Part shown: positions 7,343-16,069 of the stretch, piece after piece
Position numbering within the stretch: the stretch's first letter is position 1
Layout: each line of letters opens with the position of its first letter
Origin: Chthoniobacterales bacterium
Lineage (GTDB): Bacteria > Verrucomicrobiota > Verrucomicrobiia > Chthoniobacterales > UBA10450
Length of the DNA stretch: 49,865 nucleotides
NCBI GenBank assembly: GCA_025929155.1
Contig: JAICMR010000003.1
Span: forward strand, 1-49,865
Reading direction: 5' to 3'
Notes under the pieces: model-generated
What the model was told of the DNA's origin: nothing
What the model saw: only the letters and a program-made list of their open reading frames with translations
Database searches by the model: none
Program-made: the position numbers and the translations under genes

Positions 7343-8088
7343 GCGCGGCGTACCGCGTTCTTCGCCCTAACGAACCTGACCCGACCGCCACGGGGCGTTG
7401 CGCGCTCGCGATCATGACAAAAGTGCCGCGCGCCGGGCGGGTCAAGACCCGGCTCACGCCACCACTTACCCCGGAAGAAGCGGCTGAGCTGAATATCTGT
7501 TTTCTCCGCGACACAGCGGCGGCAATCGCCGAAGCGGGTGAACAAGCACAGGGCGTGGGCTGTTACACTCCGCCTGGTGAAGAAGCTGCGTACCGAAATA
7601 TTTTGCCCCAGAATTTCCAACTCATTGTTCAACGCGAGGGAAATTTCGGCGAACGATTGATTGGCGCCATGGACGACCTGTTCTCGGTCGGTTTCACGGC
7701 CGTCTGCCTGCTCGATTCGGACAGCCCAACTGTGCCGGGTACGGTCTTTGCCGAAGCGGCGAATCTTCTTCTTCAGCCTCAGGACCGCGTCGTGCTCGGG
7801 CCCTCCGATGATGGCGGCTATTACCTGATTGGGATGAAACAAGTGCATCGCAACCTCTTCAAGCGAATCGACTGGAGCACCGGGCGCGTCTCAGAACAGA
7901 CGCAGGAACGCGCGCGTGAGGCGAAGCTCGACCTGCACCTGCTCCCAACCTTTTATGACGTCGATGACGGTGCGACACTGCGACGGCTTTGCGAAGAGTT
8001 GCTCCAGCCTAACGAATCGCGGGTTGCCCCGGCGACCCGAAGGTTGTTAGAGCAAATGCGCCGGCGTGATCGACTCTTCGTTTCATGA
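7339..8088 (+). CDS. DUF2064/TIGR04282-type transferase (GT-A fold)
   Basis: A 249-residue protein matching the rSAM/selenodomain-associated transferase 1 family (DUF2064), a GT-A nucleotide-sugar transferase-like fold. Diagnostic parts are the N-terminal ALAIMTKVPRAGRVKTRLTPPLTPEEA, a central LLDSDSPTVPG (the DxD-like acidic site), and VLGPSDDGGYYLIGM. I start it at 7339, where ATGA overlaps the methyltransferase stop, rather than at 7279. It ends with another ATGA overlap into the epimerase. Family members occur in diverse clusters, including arsenosugar-like pathways, and none of the substrates can be deduced here. No radical SAM partner lies nearby. An octamer copy encodes PNE in this gene twice. 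Confidence 0.85.
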   Translation: MSAAYRVLRPNEPDPTATGRCALAIMTKVPRAGRVKTRLTPPLTPEEAAELNICFLRDTAAAIAEAGEQAQGVGCYTPPGEEAAYRNILPQNFQLIVQREGNFGERLIGAMDDLFSVGFTAVCLLDSDSPTVPGTVFAEAANLLLQPQDRVVLGPSDDGGYYLIGMKQVHRNLFKRIDWSTGRVSEQTQERAREAKLDLHLLPTFYDVDDGATLRRLCEELLQPNESRVAPATRRLLEQMRRRDRLFVS

Positions 8089-9206
8089 AACGCGCTCTTG
8101 TCACCGGCGGCGCCGGACTCATTGGTTCCACGCTCGCCGACCTGCTCCGGCGTAACGGTTGGAAAGTGCGCGTACTCGATAATCTCGAGCCGCAAACGCA
8201 TCGGCATGGTCGCCCGGCCTGGGTGACTGGCGACAGTGATTTCATCGAAGGGGATCTGCGCGATCGCGCGACCATGAGCGCCGCGCTCCAGGACATCGAT
8301 GTTGTGTTTCACCAGGCCGCCTACGGCGGTTACATGCCAGAGATCGCGAAATATGTGCATGTAAATTCCTTCGGCACCGCCCAGATGCTTGAGATCATCC
8401 GCGAGGAAAACATCCCGATTAAAAAGGTCATCGTCGCGAGTTCACAGGCGGTCTACAGCGAAGGCGCGGCAACTTGCCCGCTCCACGGTCTTGTCTTTCC
8501 GGCGGTCCGTCCGGTCGAACAATTGCAGCGTGGCGACTGGGAGGTTCATTGTCCAATCTGCGGCGCCCTAACGAAAAGCGCCCTCACTCCGGAGAGCGCG
8601 CCAATCGGCGGCGAAACCGTCTATGGGCTGACGAAAGTTGATCAGGAAAAACTCGTGCTCTTGTGGGGTAAACAGATCGGCATCCCTACGGTCGCGCTTC
8701 GCTATTCGTGCACCTACGGTCCGCGCCAATCGATCTTTAATCCTTACACCGGAGTGATTGCGATTTTCTGCACGCGCCTGCTCAACAACCTGCCGCCCGT
8801 CCTTTATGAAGATGGGGAGCAGACCCGCGACTTCTCATTTGTCGATGACATCGCGCGGGCGAATTGGCTTGCGGCCGAGAGCGATGCGCTGGACGGTCTG
8901 CCGGTAAATATCGGCAGCGGCCGCGGTGTTCCTATCTGCCAGGTGGCCGCGCAAATTTCAGAGGCACTGAATATTCACATTCCTCCCGAGACGAACGGCG
9001 AATTTCGCCCGGGAGAGATGCGGCACCTAACGAGCGGAACCGATCGGGCGCGCGCCGCAGGCTACGAGCCGCAGGTCGATCTCCCGACCGGTATTGACCG
9101 TTATCTCGATTGGATCCGGGCCCAGGGGAACGTGCGCGATTACTTCAGCGAGGCTGCCGAAATTCTGCGCAGCAAAGGCATCGTTCATCGGGCGACGAAG
9201 CCGTAG
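8085..9206 (+). CDS. NAD-dependent epimerase, dTDP-L-rhamnose 4-epimerase-like, with zinc-ribbon insert
   Basis: A 373-residue extended short-chain dehydrogenase. The Rossmann motif GGAGLIG is at residues 8-14, the catalytic serine region ASSQAVY at 118-124, and YGLTK (Tyr/Lys pair) at 180-184. An insert between them carries CPLHG at 131-135 and CPICG at 156-160, a C-H/C-C set that could bind zinc. A similar insert occurs in dTDP-L-rhamnose 4-epimerases as I recall them, so nucleotide-sugar C4 epimerisation is the best guess, not proven. It is the last gene of an overlapping three-gene operon with a methyltransferase and a GT-A transferase, which together would fit making a rare or methylated sugar. 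Confidence 0.85.
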   Translation: MKRALVTGGAGLIGSTLADLLRRNGWKVRVLDNLEPQTHRHGRPAWVTGDSDFIEGDLRDRATMSAALQDIDVVFHQAAYGGYMPEIAKYVHVNSFGTAQMLEIIREENIPIKKVIVASSQAVYSEGAATCPLHGLVFPAVRPVEQLQRGDWEVHCPICGALTKSALTPESAPIGGETVYGLTKVDQEKLVLLWGKQIGIPTVALRYSCTYGPRQSIFNPYTGVIAIFCTRLLNNLPPVLYEDGEQTRDFSFVDDIARANWLAAESDALDGLPVNIGSGRGVPICQVAAQISEALNIHIPPETNGEFRPGEMRHLTSGTDRARAAGYEPQVDLPTGIDRYLDWIRAQGNVRDYFSEAAEILRSKGIVHRATKP

Positions 9207-9377
9207 CTCCATCGCCTACGCAGGGAACCGAGGCAGACGTCAAACGGCCCCCGCGCCGATCACGATTTTGGGACCAAGATCGAGAACATGGCCTGAGACA
9301 CCACAATTCGGCGGTGAGATGGGCGACAGTTAGAGCTGCCTGATTAGATCCCGATGATGAAAAGGAGAAACCCACCT

Positions 9378-9402
9378 CAGTAAGCGGTTGCCAGGCTTAC
9401 TG
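9378..9402 (-). terminator. Hairpin at the stop codon of the secreted protein gene
   Basis: CAGTAAGC at 9378-9385 pairs with GCTTACTG at 9395-9402, leaving a 9-nt loop. On the minus strand it begins at the stop codon of the gene at 9397-10512 and is followed by a pyrimidine-rich stretch. It is a plausible terminator without a perfect U run. Confidence 0.45.
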
Positions 9403-10512
9403 GTCGAGGGCGTAGAGCTCGAAGAGAGCGACGCCCGTCGTGTTATTCTGGCCGCGGACGATGGCGGAGTAGCTGCCTGGTCCCAACGTGCGCACGATGG
9501 CAGCCTCGCGATCGTCCGGCGGCGGCACAGAGGTGGCAATGATGGCGGACTCTTGGTTGGAGCGCCAATTATCGTTAGACGCAATTATGTTTCCCTCGCT
9601 GTCATACAAGTCGAGCGCGGGATCCAATAGCGCGTCGGCCACGCCTGCGTCTGCCAGAGAAGGTCCGACGGCACGCACAATGACTTTGGTCGCGGTGCCA
9701 CCGATTATAAAACCTCCGATCATCACCTCCTCGCCGGTTCCGACGCGACTCCGGGTGGAGATGTTCGCCACACTCCCGAGAGCGTGTTCGAGATTATAGA
9801 GCTCAAACAACGCGATTCCCCTACTCGATCCTTTCCCGTGGACCACCGCGCTGTAGGAACCTGCCGGCAGCGTTACCACGAGCGCTGCTTCGCGATCGTC
9901 AGTCGGCGAGAGCCCGAGCGCGACGAGCGCCGCCGCGTCCGCTTGACTCCAACTGTCGTTCGTCGCAATCAGCGCACCGGTAGAATCGCGGATGTCCAGA
10001 ATCGGATCCTGCAGAGCCTCACTGATGCCGGCGGCGCTGAGCGAAGGGCCGATCGCCCGCAGGACCAGCGTCTTGGGGGTGATGCCTCGCACAATGAACC
10101 CGCCGATCATCACGTTCTCTCCGGTGTCCACGAAGGCCCGACTGGAGATGTTATCGAGTGGGACCTCTTGGTCTCCGTAGGAGGTGGCCGTCGCGTAATG
10201 GACGATCGGCCTCGAGTAGTCGCTCTCTGCGCCGGTCGTGTTGTAGGCACTGACCGCAAAGAGATAGGTCATGCCTGTCGCAAGGTCGGAAATGCTCGCC
10301 GTGTTCGACTTAACGTCGAGGATCTCTGAGTACGGGTCGGAGACCGGTCCGTAATGAACGCGATACCCGGCGATATCCGGTTCGGTATTCGGATTCCACT
10401 GCAAGGTGACGGCGACTCCCGCGTAGGCAGGAGCGGCGGCCAGGATCATCGCGGAGGCAAGAGAAGAGGCGAGGAGTCCGAAGCGGGAGATACCACTCAT
10501 AATCATACTCAT
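9397..10512 (-). CDS. Secreted fibronectin-III protein with two GGFIV/GPSL repeats
   Basis: A 371-residue exported protein. A signal peptide covers about residues 1-31 (cut after AYA). A fibronectin type III domain at 33-105 includes WNPNTEPDIAGYRVHYG and YLFAVSAYNTTGAES. Two copies of a roughly 122-residue module follow at 121-242 and 250-371. Each reads NIS(S/T)R, then G(E)xVMIGGFI(V/I), LRAIGPSL or VRAVGPSL, DPxLDxxDSxGxxIA(T/S)ND, PxDDREAAxVxTL, GSYSAxV and GxALFELY. This module is familiar in verrucomicrobial secreted proteins but has no known function. The gene has a paralogue directly upstream. It lies in the motif-free block and contains only a one-mismatch octamer. Confidence 0.85.
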   Translation of the reverse strand: MSMIMSGISRFGLLASSLASAMILAAAPAYAGVAVTLQWNPNTEPDIAGYRVHYGPVSDPYSEILDVKSNTASISDLATGMTYLFAVSAYNTTGAESDYSRPIVHYATATSYGDQEVPLDNISSRAFVDTGENVMIGGFIVRGITPKTLVLRAIGPSLSAAGISEALQDPILDIRDSTGALIATNDSWSQADAAALVALGLSPTDDREAALVVTLPAGSYSAVVHGKGSSRGIALFELYNLEHALGSVANISTRSRVGTGEEVMIGGFIIGGTATKVIVRAVGPSLADAGVADALLDPALDLYDSEGNIIASNDNWRSNQESAIIATSVPPPDDREAAIVRTLGPGSYSAIVRGQNNTTGVALFELYALDQ

Positions 10513-10589
10513 TATAATAATTATAGCAGTCGCTATGCCGAAGCTGTGGATCGTCGAAAGTTTTCCCGCACTTCGTCGATCGATCCGGC

Positions 10590-12119
10590 TTACGGCTCCT
10601 CGAGGTTGTAAACCTCCACGAGAGAAACGCCCGTCGTGTCGCCCTTGCCACGCACAGTGGCGGTGTAACTTCCCGGCGGAAGGGTGGCCACGATCGCCGC
10701 TTCGCGGTTGTCCGTCGGCGCAACAGTGGAATCAATTAGCTGCTGTTCCTGGTCGGAACGCCAGCTATCATTAGAGAAGATGAGCGAACCGTCCGAGTCG
10801 CGTAACTCCAGATTTGGATCAAGCAGGGCCCCTTCGATGCCGCTTTTGCTCAGAGATGGACCAATGGCGCGGACGATGACCTTCGTGGGGTCATCGCCGC
10901 CAATGATAAAGCCGGCGATCATTGCACCGTCGGCTGCTTTCACTACGCCGCGGGTGGAAATATTGACGATCCGGGAGTTTTGGGCGTCGAGATCATAGAG
11001 CTCGAACAGGCTGACACCGGTGGACCCATTCGATCCGCGCAGCACCGCGGTGTAGCTCCCCGGCGCCAGAGTGGTGACAATCAGCGATTCCAAGGAGTCG
11101 GTCGGGGCCAAGCCATCCGGCACATCGGCTGGCGGATTGGAAGTCCAGTTGTCGTTCTGCTCGACGAGATCTCCGGCAGAATCGTAAAGCTCTAACTCCG
11201 GATCGGAGAGGGCGCCACTAATCCCGGCAGCGGCCAGGGAAGCTCCGAGACCGCGCATCGCGACGCGCTTCGGAAGGTCGCCCGTGACGATGAATCCACC
11301 GATGAGGACGCTATCGCCGCTCTCCACTTGAACGCGAGTCGAGACGTTCAACAGGGTCTGTTTCGGCGGGGGACCGGGCGGCTTGGGCGTCGGTTTCGGC
11401 TTGGGCGTCGGTTTCGGCTTGGGCGTCGGTTTCGGCTTGGGGGTCGGTGTCGGCTTGGGAGTTGGGGTCGGTGTCGCGGTTGGAGTCGGTGTTGCCGTAG
11501 GAGTTGCCGAGGGCGTCGCGGTCGGTGTTGGCGTTGCAGTAGGCGTCGGCGTCGCCGTAGGAGTCGGCGTGATGGTCGGAGTGGGTGTAGCCGTCGGCGT
11601 CGGGGTTACAGTCGGCGATGGCGTGGCGGTCGGTGTTGGCGTTGGGCTCGGGCTAATCGTTGGGGAAGGGGTCGCGGTTGGTGTTGCTGTAGGAGTCGGG
11701 GTTACGGTCGGAGTCGGCGTCGCAGTCGGGGTAATCGTCGGGGTGGGCGTCGCAGTGGGCGTAGGGGTTGGAGTCTCGGTCGGAGTAGGAGTGGGTGTCG
11801 GGGTGGCAGTTGGCGTCGGGGTCGCGTCCGGCACGGTGTAGGTCTGTTCGTCGGAGGGAAGACTTTCCTGGCCGGCGGTGTTGTAGGCAGTGACTATGAA
11901 AAAATACTGGGTTCCATCGTTCAGGTTATCCAACGTGGCAGTCGTGCCGTTGGTGACATCAATGACTTCGGAATAGTTGCCGGTGGCTGTGCCATAAGAG
12001 AGGTGGTAACCGGCGATGTCGTCTTCGGTGTTTGGGTCCCAAGTGGCAGTGACACTGCCGGCGCGGACGGTGGCGGTGAAGGAAAACAAGAGAGCAAAGG
12101 CGGCGTAAACAAGCTTCAT
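10590..12119 (-). CDS. Secreted fibronectin-III protein with Pro-Thr linker and two GGFIV/GPSL repeats
   Basis: A 509-residue paralogue of the gene just downstream. It has a signal peptide (residues 1-20, cut near VRA|GS) and a fibronectin III domain at about 21-107 ([18 protein letters not shown]). A long low-complexity linker at about 108-257 is made of PTPTATP, then KPTPKPK, units. Two copies of the GGFI(V/I)...GPSL...GSYTA(V/T) module end in LFELYDLD and LVEVYNLE. The linker probably spans or anchors in the cell envelope. It is 77 bp upstream of the other paralogue, on the same strand, so the pair may be cotranscribed. The layout resembles tandem duplication followed by linker expansion. 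Confidence 0.87.
   Translation of the reverse strand: MKLVYAAFALLFSFTATVRAGSVTATWDPNTEDDIAGYHLSYGTATGNYSEVIDVTNGTTATLDNLNDGTQYFFIVTAYNTAGQESLPSDEQTYTVPDATPTPTATPTPTPTPTETPTPTPTATPTPTITPTATPTPTVTPTPTATPTATPSPTISPSPTPTPTATPSPTVTPTPTATPTPTITPTPTATPTPTATPTPTATPSATPTATPTPTATPTPTPKPTPTPKPKPTPKPKPTPKPKPTPKPPGPPPKQTLLNVSTRVQVESGDSVLIGGFIVTGDLPKRVAMRGLGASLAAAGISGALSDPELELYDSAGDLVEQNDNWTSNPPADVPDGLAPTDSLESLIVTTLAPGSYTAVLRGSNGSTGVSLFELYDLDAQNSRIVNISTRGVVKAADGAMIAGFIIGGDDPTKVIVRAIGPSLSKSGIEGALLDPNLELRDSDGSLIFSNDSWRSDQEQQLIDSTVAPTDNREAAIVATLPPGSYTATVRGKGDTTGVSLVEVYNLEEP
11375..11835. repeat. Minisatellite-like Pro-Thr coding repeat
   Basis: About 460 bp of short in-phase units, such as GTCGGCGTCGCGGTCGG and its variants, encode the Pro-Thr linker of the secreted protein, with a GGCTTGGGCGTCGGTTTC block (Lys-Pro-Thr-Pro) at the 3' side of the coding strand. 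Unit lengths are multiples of three, so copy-number change would alter linker length without breaking the frame. It produces false open frames on the other strand. Confidence 0.9.
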
Positions 12120-12355
12120 AGGAGAGACTGCTAAAGAATCCAGTGGTTATGGAGATTATAGCAATGTCCATGCCCACTTCCGCCCCTTTGCCGGCCTTGG
12201 CCCCGAATCCCGCCTCCCTGTGTCCTTCTTACGAAAAGAGGGGTTGGCTAGCGCTGGCGACGGCAGCCCTCTTCAATCCCTAGACAAAAAATTCTGCCGG
12301 CGGCGTTACTCTCTTGAATCCAAACCGCTCGTTCCCCGCATCGCTTCGTAACGCC

Positions 12356-14848
12356 ATGTTTTTCGAATCCTTTTTCCAAGATGTCCGGATCGGTCTGCGG
12401 GTTTTGCGCAAAGAAAAAGTCTTCTGTCTCCTCGCGGTGACGGTGCTCGCGCTGGGAATTTGCGGGGTCACCACGCAGTTCACGATCGTGAACGCGCTTG
12501 TGCTCCGCGGGTTTTCCTTCCCGCACCCGGAGCAGCTCATGGCAGTCGGTCTGGTCGATCCGCAAGCCACGGCGCAACAGAACAACAACGGCGCCGGCAA
12601 CATTCCCTCGAGCCAGGATTATCTCGACCTGCGGGCGGCCCAAAAATCATTCTCGATGATGGCCGCTTATCTCAACGGTTCGACCATCAACGTGACCTAC
12701 AAGGGCACGCCGCAGCGCTACACCGGCGGCTACGTCACGGACGATTTCTTCAAAATCATCGACGTCGCGCCGATCCTCGGCCGTGATTTCACGGCGGCGG
12801 ATAACAAGCCCGGGTCAGAAAAGACGGCGCTTCTGGGTTATGAGATCTGGCAACGCGATTTCGGCGCCGATCCGAAAATTGTGGGCCAGGCGATCCACAT
12901 CAATGGCCGCGCGGCCACGGTGATCGGCGTAATGCCGAAGGGATTCAAATTTCCTCAGTCCGAGCAGCTCTGGGTGCCGCTCTACAATGAGTTTCCTCCG
13001 AAACCCCGTGGCACCCCCGAGGATATCGGGGCACAGATCATTGGTCGGCTTCGGCCCGGAGTGAGTCTCGACCAGGTCAACGCGGAATATACTGCGCTCG
13101 CGAAGCGGATGGCGCAGGACAATCCCAAGAGCAACGGCCAGCTCACCTCGGCGAGCGTCCAGCCGCTCATCAATAGCTTCACCGGCCCCCAACTGCGCCA
13201 GACGGTTTACGCAATGCTCGCCGCCGTGCTGCTCGTGCTCGTGATCGCCTGCGTAAATGTCATGAATATGCAGTTTGGACGCGCGGCGCTCCGCGCAAAG
13301 GAACTCGCGATCCGCGGCGCGCTTGGCGCGGGACGCTGGCGGCTTGTCCGGCAAATGCTCACCGAAAGTCTGCTCATCGCAGTGCTCGGCGCGATCGCTG
13401 GCATTGGCCTGGCTTATCTCGCCGTCGCGCAAATCATCCGCGCCACTTCCTCGCTCGCCTTTCCGTTGCCGTACTGGGTGGTCTTCAAAATCGATGCGCC
13501 GGTTCTGCTTTTCACCGTGGGGATTACGCTCCTGGCTACGTTGCTTTCGGGCTTCGTCCCGGCTTGGTTGAGCGCGCGCGCCAACCCGACTGAGATGATG
13601 AAAGAAGGTGGCCGCGGCAATAGCGGACGGCTCGTGCAAATCATCACGCGAGTTCTGGTCGTTGGGCAGATTGCGTTGACGGCGGCGCTCCTGATCGCAG
13701 CGACGCTCCAGATCAAGTCGATCCGAAACCAGAACACACTCGACTACGGTTACGACGAAAGTGGCGTTTACAGCGCACGGATGGGATTGTTTGAGGGCAG
13801 CTACCCGACGTCGGAAGCGCGCCGGCAATTTTTCGTGCGCGCGTTGCACCAGTTGCGGAGCAACCCGGCTTTTGCTGGCGCCGCCATGACCGATCGCTTC
13901 CGCATGACCTTTGCTAACTTCGGCCAGTACGAAGTCGATGGGAAAAGCTATGTGACCGAACGTGACCGCCCATTTGGAAATAGTGAATCCGTCTCGGACA
14001 ACTACTTCACGACGCTCGGCCTAAAAGTCCTGGAAGGCCGCGACTTCACGATCGACGACCTCGACAGCAAACAGCCGGTCGCGATCGTGAACGCAAGCTT
14101 CGCGCGCAAATACTATGGAAACGAAAGCGCCCTGGGACGGCGGATTCGGCGCTTCAACCCGGCGCAACCGCAACCGTGGCGCACGATCGTCGGTGTGGTG
14201 CCGGACACGCTTATGCAGGGGCCGTTCAACCAGCAGACCGACAACAGCGGCTTCTACACACCATTGTTAGGCACGGAAGCGGCGCCCCAATTTGCCACGC
14301 TTGTTGTCAGGCCACACCAAGGTCAAAGCGCTGACACGCTCGCTCCTGCGCTCACTCAGGCGGTCGCGCAACTCGATCATGATCTGCCCATCTATTTCGG
14401 TGGAACGCCCGCGCGCTTGCACGACGAGATCCTGTCGGGAAATCGCCTCATCGCAAACCTGTTCACGATCTTCGGCGTGGTCGCGGTAGTGCTCTCGGCG
14501 GTCGGACTGTATGGCGTCATGAGTTTCTCCGTGAGCCAACGCACGCAGGAGATCGGAATCCGAATGGCGCTCGGCGCGGACGCGCGCCGGATCCTGCGCA
14601 TGGTCATGGCGCAAGGCGCCTGGCAGGTCGTAATCGGCCTGGTCCTCGGCGGCGGGAGCGCCGCGCTCCTGCTCGGGGTGATCGGGCCGACTGCGCTTCA
14701 GAACTTCCTCTTCAACGTGAACGCGCACGACCCGCTCATCTACACATCGGTGGCGGCATTGCTGGCGGCGGTCGCCGGAGTCTCGTGTCTTGTTCCGGCG
14801 CTGCGTGCGACGCGGGTGAATCCGATGGTCGCGCTCCGGGCGCAGTAA
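12356..14848 (+). CDS. ADOP-family (MacB/FtsX-like) permease
   Basis: An 830-residue membrane protein of the acidobacterial duplicated orphan permease type. It has two FtsX-like permease domains, each fused to a MacB-like periplasmic domain. The N-terminus FFQDVRIGLRVLRKEKVFCLLAVTVLALGICG is the family hallmark. A first membrane helix, a large periplasmic part, three helices around residues 280-430, a second periplasmic part, and three C-terminal helices with SFSVSQRTQEIGIRMALGA follow. The substrate is unknown and no ATPase gene is next to it, as usual for orphan ADOPs. A TTG at 12314 would add 14 residues; the ATG at 12356 fits the family start better. It carries no octamer copy. Confidence 0.9.
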   Translation: MFFESFFQDVRIGLRVLRKEKVFCLLAVTVLALGICGVTTQFTIVNALVLRGFSFPHPEQLMAVGLVDPQATAQQNNNGAGNIPSSQDYLDLRAAQKSFSMMAAYLNGSTINVTYKGTPQRYTGGYVTDDFFKIIDVAPILGRDFTAADNKPGSEKTALLGYEIWQRDFGADPKIVGQAIHINGRAATVIGVMPKGFKFPQSEQLWVPLYNEFPPKPRGTPEDIGAQIIGRLRPGVSLDQVNAEYTALAKRMAQDNPKSNGQLTSASVQPLINSFTGPQLRQTVYAMLAAVLLVLVIACVNVMNMQFGRAALRAKELAIRGALGAGRWRLVRQMLTESLLIAVLGAIAGIGLAYLAVAQIIRATSSLAFPLPYWVVFKIDAPVLLFTVGITLLATLLSGFVPAWLSARANPTEMMKEGGRGNSGRLVQIITRVLVVGQIALTAALLIAATLQIKSIRNQNTLDYGYDESGVYSARMGLFEGSYPTSEARRQFFVRALHQLRSNPAFAGAAMTDRFRMTFANFGQYEVDGKSYVTERDRPFGNSESVSDNYFTTLGLKVLEGRDFTIDDLDSKQPVAIVNASFARKYYGNESALGRRIRRFNPAQPQPWRTIVGVVPDTLMQGPFNQQTDNSGFYTPLLGTEAAPQFATLVVRPHQGQSADTLAPALTQAVAQLDHDLPIYFGGTPARLHDEILSGNRLIANLFTIFGVVAVVLSAVGLYGVMSFSVSQRTQEIGIRMALGADARRILRMVMAQGAWQVVIGLVLGGGSAALLLGVIGPTALQNFLFNVNAHDPLIYTSVAALLAAVAGVSCLVPALRATRVNPMVALRAQ

Positions 14849-15036
14849 CTGGGCCTGTTCAAACTTTCTGAACGTCGTCCAGACGAGCACGGCGCGGCGC
14901 ATACAAACATCAATCGCTCGGGCGGCTATCATCACCTGACGGCAATGCCAACGAAACGATGCCGCCGGTGGTGAGGAAATGCGACGTGACTTGCGCACGA
15001 AGATGAGACCAGCCGGAGGCGGCGTTGCGGAAAAGA

Positions 15037-15065
15037 AAATGGCCGCTCGAAATGAGCGGCCATTT
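15037..15065. terminator. Bidirectional intrinsic terminator
   Basis: AAATGGCCGCTC at 15037-15048 pairs perfectly with GAGCGGCCATTT at 15054-15065 around a 5-nt loop. It lies between the convergent ADOP permease and the CTERM protein gene, with A and T runs on either side, so it can serve both. Confidence 0.85.
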
Positions 15066-15090
15066 GCTGCAGAAGTTATTTGAAAGCAGG

Positions 15091-15630
15091 CTATCGCTTT
15101 AGGTAACGACGAGCAACTCCGAGCACCGATAACGCGCTTCCGAACAGCATCACTGTTGTCCCCCCGTCGGGAACTTGGTTCGGCGCCCCTTTAAAAAGAT
15201 CGACAGAGGAAAACCCTCCAAACCCGTTCGGGCCAGTCCCGTTACTCGGGAAACTGAAGAAGCCGTCGCCGGTGATGGAGAAGATTTCGACCCCGCCGCC
15301 GGAAGCCTGGATACCACCACGACCGACGCCGTAATGAACGACCGCGTAAGAATATCCAGTTACGTCCACGTTCATCCCGTCGCCGTCGAGATGCACGGCC
15401 ATGTCATCGATCGCGGTCCCGTTGCCCGGATGCGCCGCGAGGAACGTTTCCAGACGGAAGAAGTTGTTTGCGGAATTGTTAGCATTACCGCCGCCGATTC
15501 CGGTGCCATTTTTGGCAATGTCCCCTACTGGAGGAGCCGTGAGATTAACTACGACAGGAAGAGCGTTCGCCGCTGATGTCAGACCGGCACAGAGCGCGAA
15601 AGTGAGGAAGGCAAGTTTTATAGGATTCAT
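15091..15630 (-). CDS. VPDSG/PEP-CTERM-sorted secreted protein
   Basis: A 179-residue exported protein with a signal peptide (cut near residue 23, after ANA). The mature domain is rich in Gly and Asn (GTGIGGGNANNSANNFFRLETFL, then MAVHLDGDGMNVDVTGYSYAVVHYG). The C-terminal tail VPDGGTTVMLFGSALSVLG, then VARRYLKR, is a hydrophobic helix with a basic end. This is the VPDSG-CTERM type of exosortase signal, a variant found mostly in Verrucomicrobia. The protein is predicted to be processed by an exosortase elsewhere in the genome and sent to the envelope or exopolysaccharide. It is monocistronic and its binding role is unknown. Confidence 0.85.
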   Translation of the reverse strand: MNPIKLAFLTFALCAGLTSAANALPVVVNLTAPPVGDIAKNGTGIGGGNANNSANNFFRLETFLAAHPGNGTAIDDMAVHLDGDGMNVDVTGYSYAVVHYGVGRGGIQASGGGVEIFSITGDGFFSFPSNGTGPNGFGGFSSVDLFKGAPNQVPDGGTTVMLFGSALSVLGVARRYLKR

Positions 15631-16069
15631 ATTATTTAGGATTGAACAGGTTTTAGCAGAATCCGGACCCAGAGGTGCAAAACAGAGATTCTAGCTTGAT
15701 GTCTGAAGTATAAGTTAGTGGAATTAAGATATTTATAAATATAAAAAAAGTTTCGCGATTGGAATAACGCAACTTGCATCCTTAAGAAATTGTAAGGTGT
15801 CCCGACATTTGGATGCTGAGTCTTTGGGAAGAATCCGCCCTAACGAAATCAGCGCTCCGTTCGCTCGCGCGCCTTTTCCGGCTGGGTCAGCTGCGGGCGG
15901 CGTCCTCGTTGCACGAACTTGCCGGAAGATGAGATGCCGTCGTCGAGAAAGTTACGTATTTCTTGTGAGTTCCCGCATCCTCGACCGAGACTTCGGATCG
16001 ATTAGGTTTTTAATCGATCGCTGGAAGACGAGCGAGCGCCACCTTCTGCTCTGTGCTTAACTTCCCTGC
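15631..16069. other. 439-bp intergenic region
   Basis: Divergent upstream region of the CTERM gene and the tRNA nucleotidyltransferase gene. Bases 15700-15790 are strikingly AT-rich (TTTATAAATATAAAAAAAG), which suits a promoter. One octamer copy lies at 15839-15846. An open frame at 15797-16060 has no recognisable protein features. I see no RNA gene or repeat. Confidence 0.45.

Noticed and set aside
11375-11835. Possible CRISPR array from the regular repeats
   Set aside because: Units are short, unspaced and encode a Pro-Thr linker in one frame. There are no unique spacers and no cas genes.
15797-16060. 87-codon frame before cca
   Set aside because: Composition is not protein-like and no motif is seen.
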